Shown here: positions 48,317 through 60,364 of the stretch, piece after piece
Layout of the letters: each line of letters begins with the position of its first letter
How positions within the stretch are numbered: position 1 is the stretch's first letter
Source: Verpa conica
Lineage: Eukaryota > Ascomycota > Pezizomycetes > Pezizales > Morchellaceae
Reading direction: 5' to 3'
Length of the DNA: 64,000 nucleotides
Assembly (NCBI GenBank): GCA_033030425.1
Contig: JAUFSD010000019.1
Location: forward strand, 930,001-994,000
Notes under the pieces: model-generated
The model's database searches: none
The model's input: only the letters and a program-made list of their open reading frames with translations
What the model was told of the DNA's origin: nothing
Program-made: the position numbers and the translations under genes

Positions 48317-51300
48317 TTAAGCTTTCGTTGGGGGTGCAGTGATGCGGCTATTTTCAGGCGCTTTGATTAAACCTCTGTTCTTCAACTCTTCAAACACCTC
48401 ATCTTCCCGCATAGATTCATCTTTCCTGTATTGAAGCCCATCAAGTTCCTTCATTCTTGGGCATCTCCTCCCGATCGTAATTTCGTAGGTCCTCCTCACA
48501 ACGGCAGAGTCAATATCGAGCTGCGCCTGAAATGTATGATCGATGCTCTCATCGGCCGGCATCATGGTAAACGGATCTTTTGGATACTCATCTGGGTCTT
48601 CTGCAGCGAGAATAGCCTTACGCATAGAGGAAGGAGGATAGAAACCGATAGTGAGAGGATTCATTCTGGAACAATCAATAATATCTGTTAGTAAGAGAAG
48701 AAAATATAATAAATAGCCCGAAACATCCCAAATTAATAAAATATTTGGAATACAAAAGAAAAGCTTGGACCCAACGAACCAAACCTCGGCTTGTCAAAAT
48801 CAGACCCTGGTTTGATTCCTGCGTGCAAGCCTTTAATTCCAAATGGAAAATCGGGAAGATCCCCGCTCAACCTTCGAACCCTAATCTGCGAAAACGGGGG
48901 TTGGGGGAAGGATGGGTGCCTGTCTGTAAGGACGATTTAAGGGGGGGGTAGTAGTATTTACCTCAAATCTAGATAACTCAAGCTCGGGAAATACCCCAGC
49001 ACCGCCGCAATCTTCTTCACGCTCTTGACCCTATTACCCACCAACAACAACTTCTTCAATCTCACAATCCCCAACAAGGGCCTTAGATCCGAGATTGCAT
49101 TATTATTCAAATTCAAAACCCTCGTATTGCAAACCAAGTACCCAAAGTCCTTTGGAAGTGTCGTTAGCTGCGCCGACGCAAGCTCAAGATACTGTAGGTT
49201 CAAGAAATCCAATTTGAGTGTCAGGTCCCTGAGCGGATTTCCAGACATGTAGATTTTCCGTGCTTCGTACATCCTCTCAAATTTGAGCGTGCATTCACGA
49301 CCATCATTCTCCTGCTCCCTTGTCGAGATGGCGTCTAGATGTTTTGCACGTGTGAGTCCTTCAATACTGCGGAGACGGTTGTTGTCCATGTACAAAATCC
49401 TCAGGTTGGGATATTGCGATACGTCAAAAGTTTCAAAATAGTTCTGCGTAAGCTTAATACAACGGATATTATCTAGCTTTATGCCAATTGGCATATTGAG
49501 GGAATCCAAGTTGTTTTGATCCAGATTGAGGTTAATGAGTGCAGGGAGATTCTCAAGTCCAGAAACACTCTCAATATCGTTCCCACGAAGATCCAACTCT
49601 GTGAGCCGAGACCTACACCACACCCGTTAGTCCACCAAACCAAAACCAAGCAAGAAGGAACCGCATACATCGTAGCCTTCTCAAAATCCACAGACACAAG
49701 TCTATTCCTCCTCGCCCTCAACACACCCAGCCCATCCATTCCCAAGACACCATCAATATTCTCAATCACATTATCATCCGCCCTCACCTCCCTAAGATGC
49801 CTCAACCCCCTCAACCCATCTAGATTCTCCAATCCATTCCTACACACATCCAGATACTGTAGATTGACCAAATGACCAAAGTGCGTAATCCCGCTTAAAC
49901 AATTCCCTGCAACCTTCAAATCTCTCACAGTCTCGCTGACTCCCGAGAGCTGCCCTAACTCATTATCGCTCACATCCAACGCCTCCAACCTCGGACACCA
50001 ATCGTTCAGCGTAAACAGTGTCTCCACCTTCCTCCCAACGAGGTCAAGCTCCTTCATGTGATCCCAGTACGGCTCATACGGCTCTACATCCGTGAGGTTC
50101 TTTAATAGGTTGTCGCGCGCAATCGTAAAAGATGCTTCTATAGCCTTCGCATTGACCGCGCCCTTGCGTGTTGCAAAGAACGAGAGTTCGAGGTTAATCA
50201 ACGCATCCGTGGTCTCAAACTGATAACTCAGGTCTGCGAGGGGTGTCATCTGGAAAGATAAATCGTTGACCTTCCTAGTCGCGGATAACGACAGGCTATT
50301 TACCTTGCTCATGAACGGGGATGGTAGTGGTGTCAATGCACTGCTCATGCTGATACGACTAAGTTCCCGCATTGCGGATGTAGCTAATGCAGGGCCGTTG
50401 TGATCGTCTTCCTCCTCCTCCGTGATCCGGGATATAGGTCTACCAATGAAGTTTTTCGCCCCACTTGATCTGCGTCGGGCAGCACCACGGTACGTTCCAG
50501 TTGAAAACGTTCGAGAAGTATTTCGTCGATGCTGTCGAAGAGCCCCATGTTCCATGAACCCGTCGGTACCTACATCCGTAGTTGAGTCGCCTTCATCTGT
50601 CCATAACAGTGGGTTGTCCCCAGGACTCGATGAATCCTGTACTAAACCCTGTGCAGTCGGTGACTCGTATTCCTCCGCATAACTATTCCGCGCCCTCCTC
50701 AGCGGCTCAGAACTCTTGATATCACTCCCCCTCCCAATCTCCTCTGTCTCATCCTCCTCAACCTTCTCAATCTTCTCAGCCTTATCCTTAGTCTCATCGC
50801 TCCCATAACTCGTCGTCCTCGTCTCAGCGCCCGAACCCGGCCTCGTAGACCGACTACTCCTCTCACTGCTCTCACTCCCAACCGTACTCTGCTCCCCCCC
50901 AACCACCACCTCCTCATCCCCAAACCACTGTTGCCTATCCCATGTCTCATCCCCAATCCCATCCTCCTCGTCCTCTTCGTCAATCCCCATCATTCTACTG
51001 CTCCTCCACAACCCGCTCTTCTCCCCATCGCTCGCCATCCCCTCCCAATTCCTTCTTGCTAGTTCCAGCGCCCTCGCCTCCTCCTGTGAGTCAACACTCA
51101 AGTCCGAAATCCCCATAAACGGATCTGAATCCTCAATCTTTGTCGCATGCTCCTCCTCCGACTCTTCCTGTGGGGACGACCCACGCTTCACCCATGTCAT
51201 CTTCTCTTCATCGAATGTCATTCCATTATTCTTTCTCGCGAGATGATGCGACATAACGCCATCCCCTGGCGATATCACCTCAACCGCGCTCTTACGGGAA

Positions 51301-53855
51301 GAGTTAGAAACTGCAGTCTTGACGGTAGAAGATTTTCCATCGAACGAACCCTCACGGGAGAAGGAACGTTTACTAACGTTGATATCTGGGACCTCGTTGC
51401 GAAGTGGTGAGTTTGGTAGTGGAGGCGTAGTATCTGAGTCTCGTCGGGGAGAGGTACGAAGTGACTGCTCATCGTAGTAGGAGCCATCCTCGCGAAGACT
51501 GTATTGGCTACCGGGGCTCTGGAAATCGAGTGCAACGCTACGGAGGCCCCGGTCACGGATACGGTTCATCACTGCATCCGCCTGATCAAGGAAATCTTGA
51601 GTCGTCACGCTCCCCTTGCGTACTGTTTCTGGCTGCACCGGACTCGGCATCTCAAACCCCTCTCCTTCCGCTCCATCACCGCGACTCCCAGAAAATACCA
51701 CCGTCCCTTCCTTTCTAGGACCCAAACTTACTCCCGGTGAGAGCGTAGGGTCACCGTATTCGTAGTTCTTCTTGAGAACCGGGACCTTTCTTTCCTTCCG
51801 TTTCGCAGCCGACGACGGTGTTGCACCATCTGTCACTCGCTTCATCTTCCCTACCGGCGTCCTAGGGGGTTCCTCACTCTTTGCACGCAACAGCTCTGGC
51901 ACTGGTGGCACACCAGATGATGGCCCACGCTGGTTATATACACCGTTTGTATTTCGTCTTACCCTCTTTGGCGTACGCTCTTTCAACGGGCTTCTGGGCG
52001 CCTCTACACCGTCAGCAACTCCGCTCTCGTCGCTTTTCCACCGTCGATGCTTCCTGTATCCATCCGCCAGTGTTCGTCTCGGGCTCGCTTCAGGCGCGCT
52101 TGCGTGCCGAAGCGCTGCTACAGGTCTTACACGACGTGACGGACTCTTTGCTTTCTCCTGCTTCCTTGCCATTTTCTCCAACCGATTAACAACTATGGAC
52201 CCACCAGAGAAGGAAATATCTGTTTCCTCGAGTTGGCTATCATACTCCTCGCCACCTGGAACCTTAAGATTCCCTTCATCTTCCACACTTGTCTCCAATT
52301 CTCCTAACCGCCGTGTGAGCCGCTCGTTCGTATATGTGTCGTAGTAGCTCGCAAATAACTTTAATGGGCTGCCACTAAAGCGGATTTTCTCCCTACTATT
52401 TTCAGAATCCTCCGATAGCAGCTGATGGCGGAACGCGTGCGGGGTAAAAAATGGGTCTTCTCGTTCGTCAGGACTCATTGATTCGTTACGAGGAGGAGGG
52501 GTAGGCGGGGGTTTGACTGGTGACTTTGGGGCGTCTTTGTGGCGGCGGATGTTGTCAAGTATACTATTCCCTGCAGCACCCGGTAGCTCACCCTGGGGTG
52601 GAAGCGCCGGTACGGGGCGTTTGCTCGGGGATGACATATTACGGGGCTCCTGTCCCGCGGGCAGGAATGGAGATGCTAGTAGCTTCTGAGCTAGGTCTTC
52701 TGCTGCGGGCTGCTTTGGTGGCGATGCATATGGAGGGTGCAGGTCATCGTCGCTGGAGATGGACTTCTCGAGGTATGAGGCGTCGTAGTCATCTTCGGGA
52801 TCCGTGTCGGGGTAATCGTAGCGTAGTACTGGTGGGGAGGATGGGTATACAGAGCTTTCCCCGTCGATAGATAGTAAACTTTTCCTCCTCCGAGGACCAG
52901 TAGGCGGCGCAGAGAGGAGCTCGGGGACGGTATCGGCAGCTTCGGATCCATCATCTGAGTCACGGCCTGTGGGTAGATATTGTGAGTCGTGGGCGGCAAG
53001 TGCAGACCCTATCGTGTCAGGCGGAGACATGTCGAATGAGCCCCCGGGCTCCTTTAATAATCGGAGTCTATCCACCATAATCGAAGATATATCCTCATCC
53101 TGCCGTACCTCTGAGCTCGTAGTACGACTATACACCGGCTCTGTAGCACCCGGAACCCTAATTGAGCTCCAATTCTCATTTATACGGAGATCACTCATAC
53201 CCGACGTCTCTGTCTCCGCGTGGCGTTCTGGACTCCGTTTACCGTCAGGGGTGAGCGAGGGGAGAATGGACGATGTAGACGAAGACTTTCTATGATTAGC
53301 CGACTGTCGCAAATTCGATATGTATCTAGGTACTGTAGTAGTGTTTGGCGGTGGTGATGAGGAGGAGGACGTTAAAGATATTGCCGACTGTGCCATTGCA
53401 TGCGATGGCGAAAAAAGAGCCTTTACATCCTCTGGCAGGGGTCGCGGGGAAGAAGTAGGGACCGGGATACCAGATTTCCACTTTGCCGGAGTTCGCTGCG
53501 GGCTCTCCTTCTTTGGTGGGTCCTCCATTAGCACCGGCGGCGCGCTTGAAGGCCCTATTGTAGGCGGGCGGAACATGGATTCTAGCTGCATAGGCGAGAA
53601 CAGGTCCTTGCCGCCTGGGGCAGTAAAGTCCTCCATCACCATGCGTTTCCACTCTGGGATACTGTTCTTCCTCCCCTTGCCACCTCCCCTGATGTTCTCT
53701 GTGCCGGTCAAAGATGCTAGTGAAGCTGTTGAAGGACGGCGATTTGTAGTTGAGGATTCGTGTAGGATGCGTGGGGATGCCTGGGGTGGTGGTGGGGAAT
53801 CACCGGGCTGGGAGATCCAGTCTTCTGAGAGATTGTCGGCCCAGGGATCCGACAT
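48317..53855 (-). CDS. CDC11: Septation initiation / mitotic exit network scaffold Cdc11/Nud1
   Basis: Cdc11 (yeast Nud1) anchors the kinase network that triggers septation at the spindle pole body. Three exons are inferred: 53855-49669, 49612-48962 and 48665-48317. Introns are 56 nt (GTATGC...TGTAG) and 296 nt (GTAAAT...TTCCAG). Phases agree (2, 2), giving 1728 aa. The start MSDPWADNLSEDWISQP is characteristic of the family. About 1250 residues of Ser/Pro/Glu-rich disordered sequence with many SP and TP sites follow, as expected for a phosphorylated scaffold. Leucine-rich repeats occupy about 1265-1620 (LEALDVSDNELGQLSG, LTELDLRGNDIESVSGLENL and TRVLNLNNNAISDL). The last exon resumes at RMNPLTIGFYPP, a conserved cap after the LRRs. 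Both introns fall within or just after the LRR region. Confidence 0.95.
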
Positions 53856-55409
53856 CTTTTTTTTTTCTTTTCTCGGTGTCCTTTTTTCTCTTACAAAATT
53901 ATATTAGCTGCAAATGTGCTGTTAGTATACATGTAGAGTTGGGGGGAGAGGGGAGGGGGGAGTGAAGTGGATTTGATTGTAGACTGTACTTTTTAATTGT
54001 TGTATCGTATAGTATCGTTATAGTGTCGTGTCGTGTCGTGTCGTGATGTGTCGTGTCGTCGGGGGGGGTTCATATAAGCATTAAAGTGCCTTTGTGGGCG
54101 ACTTGTGTACGAGAAGACGCGTTGGTTGGCGATAATCGGGATGCCTGTCGATCGTGTTTTGTGGATATCTGTGTGGTGCGCCTGATGGGGGGGAAGATGC
54201 GGGTGTGTTGCTGTGGCAACTGAGAGGGGGGGCGAGAGAGTGAGAGATGGGGGGGGGTATGAATGAGAGTAAAGAGAATAGGGAGTTAGAGAGAGTGTGT
54301 GTGTGTGAATATGAGAGTCTGTGAATGAGTTGGAATAGAACAGAATACCAATGCGAATATCAAAAAAAAAAAAAGATGAATATCTATTCCCTGTACTACA
54401 TACACTTTTTTTTTCCTTTTCTTTGCCGCAATCCTACGTGTCCAACCTTTAATTTCATATCCATGCAACATTTACCATCCAGGGTAAGTTGTGTATAATA
54501 ATACTAAATGTAGTATGGCACCCTGCCCCCATCACGTATGTGTGCACACAAGAGATCTATGTTTCGTATGACGAGTTGTGTTTCCCGGAGCTTCGGCAGC
54601 AGTCAGTTGCCCATAAAGTGGTGATCCTGGATGGATTTAGAGACAGGGCTGAGTCAATACATATGTAAGTTCTCTACATCTACTTACTCGATGTTTACAT
54701 GTTTTTAAAGTAAATTATACTCATGTAACTTCCCCCACCCCTACCTAATGAGGCTGACAGCCAATACATTCAATTCAAACCCACAAAACAAAAAATACCT
54801 ATAATAAATACCCCTTAACACGTCCAAATACCACATCCCACAGACCCGCGCCCAGTCAGTACGCCACTTCCGTCGCGTGATCATGTGGAAGTGTCAGAAC
54901 GCTCGGCCCAAACCGTTGGAGGTCACGCACTGTCACTCGTTTCCTTGTCTCAAATGCAAGACGGTTGTTTACTCCTATCCAACAGAACACCGTCCGCGTA
55001 GATAACCCATGGTATGTAAAATGCGGCCGTTAGTAACGCCTCTGGAGAAAAAACCTCATATTCAGAACATCATAATGATAGTATCCGATGATGTAGAACT
55101 ACATCCTATCCGCGGCTGTCACAAAAAAAACAATATAGGAACAGAAGAGAGAAAAAAAAAGCTCTACTTTATTCTCCCTAAACTGCCATACCTACCAACA
55201 GTCGTACTTTAGCCAGCGAAAACAAAGCACAGAAACAACCCCAAGACCCAGTTTTCTTCTACATACTCAGCCCTAACCTAGCACAGCTCGCTCGCACTGG
55301 CCACCGACCAACAAAAGCAAGTCCATCCTTACCCCCCCTCACATAATTTTACCTCCCATCCACGGATATCCTATTCGACGCGCCAACATACCCCACCAAT
55401 TACACATTT
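53856..55409. other. CDC11 promoter region and TVP15 3' flank
   Basis: No gene recognised. Close to CDC11 it is rich in simple sequence: an (GTGTC)n tract, poly-G runs, a GT run at about 54295-54307 and a poly-A run at 54362-54374. The right half is A/C-rich with no convincing frame. The short frame at 55009-55212 is probably chance. Confidence 0.45.
54023..54060. repeat. (GTGTC)n pentanucleotide microsatellite
   Basis: About seven units of GTGTC/TCGTG in tandem, with one imperfect unit, followed directly by a poly-G run at 54061-54068. It lies about 170-210 bp upstream of the CDC11 start codon. Confidence 0.85.
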
Positions 55410-56038
55410 TTAAACCTGCTCGCCGTCCCACTGGGCATCGCGCATGTTCTCTGGGGGCTCAATAGATGGAACATATTCCAGCGCAACTAACAACCCATCA
55501 GCACACACACACCCCCAAAAAAGACAACACCCGGGTAAGAATAAGAGGGAGGTCGGAGAAACGAACCATACGCAACACCAACAATCCCCACGATAGCACC
55601 AGCTATCTCTCTAAGAATATGATCATGAATCAAGATACTCCCGATAAAGATATAAACTAACCCCACCCATCAGTCAAAACCACCCCCCTCTCCCCACTGA
55701 AAGAAAAAAAAAAGGGATAGGGAGAAAGAAAAAAGAACACATACAAATCCCACGTCCCAAGAACGAAAACAAAAAACTAGCATATCTCGAAAGCTGCGGG
55801 GGAATCTGGAACTCCAACAACATAGTCGCTAAAAGAAAGAAAAAACAATTAACCGACACATCCCCCCGCACTCTTTTTATCCATCACAAGATTACATACC
55901 GAGTCCAAATAGGACGACATAACACCCAATAATGATACTCTGAAGGCCCAAGGGGAAGAACTGGGAGATGCCTCCAAAGACCATGACCCCCCCGACGCCT
56001 AGGTTCACTAAACGGAAGATGTTTGACGTGTTGTCCAT
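55410..56038 (-). CDS. TVP15: Tvp15-like Golgi membrane protein (COPI-associated family)
   Basis: Four exons are inferred on the minus strand: 56038-55900, 55828-55745, 55656-55567 and 55486-55410. Introns are 71, 88 and 80 nt, all in phase 1, giving 129 aa, against 143 aa for yeast Tvp15. Four membrane segments are visible. The first reads VNLGVGGVMVFGGISQFFPL; the second covers SIIIGCYVVLFGL; the third lies around YASFLFSFLGRGI; and the fourth reads IAGAIVGIVGVAYVALEYV. The middle LLEFQIPPQLSRYASFLFSF and the end EPPENMRDAQWDGEQV are strongly family-like. Tvp15 is found in late-Golgi vesicles; its molecular role is not defined. Every exon is too short to stand out alone. It is divergent to RIB7. 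Confidence 0.9.
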
Positions 56039-56585
56039 TGCGATGGTTGCTGGTGTCTGTAGTTGAGGAATGGTGAAGGTAGAGATAGAGAGAGATAGAG
56101 AGAGGTTGATGGATGAGTTTGTAGGGCGATGTGATGGAAGATGAATGGAGCGGACGCGCGGTTAGTTGTACAAGTTACGAGACTGAGAAACAGAGGTGAG
56201 CAAGGTCGTTGTTGATGGCGCCGCTGCCTGCCTGCCTATGTCGGTGATGGAATGGCTGTGTGGCTTGCATGTGGCGGGGGGGATACTGGGAAGGTTTGGG
56301 GCACCGAGGCTTATTCAGCGGTTGTGTCTAAATGGGTAACGGTAAAAGCAGTGCTCTCCTTGGCTTCTGGGTGCGAATACGAGTAACGTCAATCATCACT
56401 TTTCACAGGGACATCTAGAACTCTTGAAGTCAGGCTTGGATGAGTTAATTTATGGGACTCGTCGTCGTCGTCGCCGTCGTCGTAATCGGGGTCTTTATAG
56501 ATATTGTGTGGGTAACTATGGCTGCATGATACAATCACGCTGAGACATTGACTTGACTTGACTTGATACCTACAACCCCACCATC
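56039..56585. promoter_or_regulatory. Divergent promoter region between TVP15 and RIB7
   Basis: The 547 bp separate two divergent start codons, so both promoters lie here. A GTC-type trinucleotide run occurs at about 56459-56483. ACTTGACTTGACTTG just before RIB7 (about 56550-56566) is a short direct repeat. No TATA box is placed with confidence. Confidence 0.55.
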
Positions 56586-57401
56586 ATGTCCTCCCCCTCC
56601 ACACTCACTATCGACCCTGCCACCACCACCTTCCTCACCCCCTACCTCCCCACACTAACACCCACGCCATCCTCTCCACACCCATTCATAACCCTAACCT
56701 ACGCAACCTCCCTCGACTCCCACCTCTCCCTCTCCCCCGGCGTCCAAACCCACCTCTCCGGCCCGCTCTCAAAATCCCTAACCCACCACCTCCGCTCCAA
56801 GCACGCCGCAATCCTAATCGGAGTCTCCACCGCCGTCGCCGACGACCCCGGGCTCAACTGTCGCCTCTTAGACACACCCACATCCGCGCAGCCCCGCCCA
56901 ATCATCATCGACCCACACTTCCGATGGGAGGTCACACCCGAGTCCCGAGTCCTTAAGGCAGCAGCCCAAGGGAACGGCAAAGCGCCTTTCGTACTCATTA
57001 TAGCCAACCCAGGCCCCAAACCCCCCCACTGGGAAAAGAAGATCGACTTGATCAATAGCGCTGGTGGATGTGTCTACATGCTCCCTCGCCCCAAGGTGGG
57101 TAACAGGTGGGAGTGGGATGAGCTCCTTAGGTTCATCAAGTCCGAGTGTAAAGTGGATAGTCTGATGATTGAAGGTGGTGGGGAGGTTATTAATTCTCTT
57201 CTCTTGCCTCAGAATCAAAAGCTGGTTAGTTCGGTCATTGTCACTATTGCCCCGGTATATCTTGGCCAAGGTGGTGTCAATGTGTCTCCCCTAGCGCAGA
57301 CGGGGGAGTCAGGGCAAAAGGTATCGGCTGCAAAGTTCAAGGATGTTCAATGGAGTGTTCTGGGGAATGATGTAGTCATGGCAGCGAGACCGGATATCTA
57401 G
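56586..57401 (+). CDS. RIB7: Diaminohydroxyphosphoribosylamino-pyrimidine reductase (riboflavin biosynthesis, Rib7)
   Basis: Rib7 reduces the ribosyl side chain of 2,5-diamino-6-ribosylamino-4(3H)-pyrimidinone 5'-phosphate with NADPH, the second step of the fungal riboflavin path. The gene is a single exon of 271 aa; yeast Rib7 is 244 aa. The RibD C-terminal (DHFR-like) fold is marked by FITLTYATSLDSHLSL, HHLRSKHAAILIGVSTAVAD, DPGLNCR, RPIIIDPHFRW and LMIEGGGEVINSLL. The first 30 residues are Thr/Pro/Ser-rich and variable. The coding strand uses many C-ending codons in its first half. The stop codon (57399-57401) lies one base before a TA-flanked transposon-like insertion, so the 3' UTR is probably made from that element. 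Confidence 0.95.
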   Translation: MSSPSTLTIDPATTTFLTPYLPTLTPTPSSPHPFITLTYATSLDSHLSLSPGVQTHLSGPLSKSLTHHLRSKHAAILIGVSTAVADDPGLNCRLLDTPTSAQPRPIIIDPHFRWEVTPESRVLKAAAQGNGKAPFVLIIANPGPKPPHWEKKIDLINSAGGCVYMLPRPKVGNRWEWDELLRFIKSECKVDSLMIEGGGEVINSLLLPQNQKLVSSVIVTIAPVYLGQGGVNVSPLAQTGESGQKVSAAKFKDVQWSVLGNDVVMAARPDI

Positions 57402-57404
57402 GTA

Positions 57405-57965
57405 TTGTAGGGGGACAAAAATACCCGGTCATTGGGATAGCAACCAGAAAGGCCAACCTCAAATAACCATTACTCCACAGCCACATTAAAAGCAAATATG
57501 AAAATTTAATTATGGCAAAAAAGCCTCATTATTTTTATTATTATGAATATAAATCTAAAATTACCTTAATCATTCTTATCATAAATACTATAAAGGCAAA
57601 ATAGACTTTATGGGCTAATAATAGATTACTATCTCCACAGTTACATAGCTCTGATTAGACCCTTTAGGGTATGAATTATTAGACTAGGGACTGTCCTCAT
57701 ATAGGGAGCATATACTTGTAGCCTAAACATATCAAACAAGTTTGGGATCTGAGGAATTATGAAATAGTTTTTAGGAACAATTTCTATTGATAGGAACACC
57801 CAAGACACCAAACTATTATTGCAATATACTTATATACCCTTGGAGTATACCTATAACTTTGCTATACTAGGAGAAAATAAATCCTAAGTTCATGGTTGCG
57901 TTTTGTGGGATACCAATATGAGTTGGTTGCCATATGGATGACCGGGTTTTTTTGTCCCCCTACAA
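57405..57965. mobile_element. Miniature TA-target DNA transposon (561 bp) with terminal inverted repeats
   Basis: The left end TTGTAGGGGGACAAAAATAC and the right end (reverse complement TTGTAGGGGGACAAAAAAAC) match over 28 outer bases with one mismatch. The match extends to a shared GCAACC after a divergent 7-base patch. The element is flanked by TA at 57403-57404 and TA at 57966-57967, as expected for a Tc1/mariner-type target duplication. The centre is AT-rich and carries no transposase frame, so it is non-autonomous. It lies three bases after the RIB7 stop codon. The superfamily assignment is an inference from the TA flanks. Confidence 0.8.
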
Positions 57966-57967
57966 TA

Positions 57968-58473
57968 GAATACATCAGGATTTTGATCATCGAGTACAGA
58001 TATCAGAAGCTAGAAAAAAGTATTCTAGGACCAATAAGAGTATCCTCAAATTAAGGATCTATACTAGTACCGGTTAGATCGCTTTCGATCCGAGACATAC
58101 CATCATGCTAATAAAGTAGGTTTATACTCAAGAGGGCCTATATATTCTAAATCTTCGTCCCCTAGAGCAGGTATATGGCCAACTACATAGTTCTAGGGGG
58201 AAATGCATGTCAAGAGGCTCGTATTTTCCGAAAGAATAAATACAAGTGGCTGCTCTTATCTAGCATCTGGTATCTGGCCCTTAATGTTCAGTACAATGTT
58301 CAGGTAATTTAAAGGTCCAGTCTTAAATCAAGAATCTTAATTTCATATACACTTAATTCGATGTAGCTATACATATTTAAAAGAAAGAAACCCGCGCCCA
58401 GCCGTTACAAACATAAAAGACCCGTTTTGCCGTTACACAATGTTCAAGCACCCTAAAAACCATATCCTTCGTC
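57968..58473. other. Intergenic region downstream of ALDH
   Basis: RIB7 and the ALDH gene converge on this interval. It is AT-rich with no recognised gene. The last 100 bases should be the ALDH 3' UTR. Confidence 0.4.
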
Positions 58474-60364
58474 CTAGTCATCGCTCTTTCCTCCATTCAT
58501 GTTGATGTGGACAGTCTTGGTCTGGGTGTAGTTCGCCAATGCTGCCTTTCCAAGCTCACGACCGATACCAGATTCCTTGTATCCACCGAAGGGAAGGGCG
58601 TGATGGAGTGAATTGTAGGTGTTAACCCAGACAGTTCCAGCCTTCAGGCGGTGAGAGACGCTAATAGCTGTCTCAAGGTTCGTAGTATGAACAGCAGCGG
58701 CAAGACCGTAATTGGAGTTGTTTCCAATCTTGATGGCATCATCAACGGTCTTGAACTTAGAGATAGAGGCAACGGGGCCAAAAATTTCCTCTTTCATGAT
58801 CTTCATATCCTCATGGACGTTGGAAAAGATGGTGGGCTGGATGAAATATCCCTCGCTTCCGTGACGCTCACCACCACACTCGAGCTTGGCACCCTCACTC
58901 TTTCCGTGTTCAATGTACGACATAATCCTGTCGAACTGGATCTGGGAAATCTGAGGCCCTTGGAAAGTATCAGAGTGGAATGGATCACCAACAACGTTCT
59001 TCTTAATCCTCGCCTTGAAAGCTTCAATGAACTGTTCTGTGTTAGTATTGATTTAACAGAATGCGGGCAATGTGACCAACCTTGTCATAGATACCCTCCT
59101 GTACGTAGATACGGGATCCGGCACAGCAGCACTGGCCATGGTTATAGAAGATACCGTAGTTGACCCAGCTGACGGCATCATCAAGATTGGCGTCGTCGAA
59201 GACAATGTTAGGGGACTTTCCACCAAGTTCCAAGGTAACCTTCTTCAAATTGGAATCTGCTGCGGCCTTCATAATTGTGCGACCAACAGGGGTGGATCCA
59301 GTGAATGCAACTTTGTCGATACCCATGTGGGATGAGATTGCAGCTCCGGCAACCTTTCCGAAGCCAGAGATGATGTTGATAACACCTGGAGGGAAACCCG
59401 CCTTCTTGATAAGGGTAGCAGCTACGAGAGCAGAGAGGGGGGTCTGTTCAGCTGTCTTGATAATAACGACATTACCGGTAGCAATAGCAGGGCCAATCTT
59501 CCATGACCACATGAGCATGGGGAAGTTCCACCTACGATTATTAGCAAGCGATATTTATCTGATAGGTGTTATATAAGAAGAAAAAATACTTACGGGATGA
59601 TCTGCCCGCAAACACCGACGGGCTCCTGTTTGGTGTAGTTGAATCTCCCCTTGGTAGTATCAATGACCTTTCCATGGATCTTGTCTGCCCATCCTCCGTA
59701 GTATCTGCACACATTGGCGGCAGACTCAGTGTCGGCCATACCCTCTTTAACACTCTTTCCGTTGTCAAGAGCTTCAACATAACCTAGAAGCTCTCTATTC
59801 TCATCCAACAAGTCTGCAAGTTTGCACAAGAGAATTCCGCGATCCATAGGTTTAATTTCTGACCATTCTTTCCCCTCAAAAGCAGCACGGGCAGCTTTGA
59901 CGGCAATGTCGACATCCTATCAAACGACAATATTAGGAAAGGCAATGAGATAATCAGTCAGGGGTTTGCTGATTTCTTACCTTCTCGGTTGCCTCATGTA
60001 CGGAGGTGATGACCTTCCCATTGCTAGTGAATATTAGATTAAGATTCCATCAAAAAGGCTATGGAAATAGAGAAGATAAGCACATACGAAGGATTTATCT
60101 AGTGAAGCAGAGATTAGTAAGGTTTCTACCATTGATACCCTAACGAATAACATCAACTTACCACTTCAAAAGTACGTCCCTCAACACCCTTAACGAACTC
60201 GTTGTTGATGAACCTGCGTGAAATTAGCCAATTTTTCAATAGAGAAGCTGCTTGGTTCTTCCTGGCCACTTATAGTAAAAGAGGGAGATGGATAAAGCTT
60301 ACAGTCCAAGAGGCTGCTCATATTTGATGCCATTAGGCAGCTCGATAGTTTGTGTAAGACTCAT
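58474..60364 (-). CDS. NAD(P)-dependent aldehyde dehydrogenase, 499 aa
   Basis: It oxidises aldehydes to acids, most likely acetaldehyde to acetate in the cytosol as for fungal AldA-type enzymes. Seven exons are inferred on the minus strand: 60364-60303, 60213-60162, 60098-60088 (11 nt), 60023-59981, 59916-59594, 59531-59081 and 59031-58474. All phases agree. Catalytic residues are visible: Asn166 in PWNFPML, Glu265 in LELGGKSP and the nucleophile Cys299 in [11 protein letters not shown]. The later [10 protein letters not shown] and [14 protein letters not shown] are also conserved. Length matches the family (about 495-500). No mitochondrial leader is seen. The intron at 59032-59080 has a GTTGGT donor and a TACTAAC branch site. 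An ACAG acceptor five bases upstream of the chosen one would shift the frame. Confidence 0.96.

Noticed and set aside
51772..52344. 190-codon plus-strand ORF opposite CDC11
   Set aside because: It is antisense to the long Ser/Pro-rich coding exon of CDC11, whose composition leaves the opposite strand open; no domain is visible.
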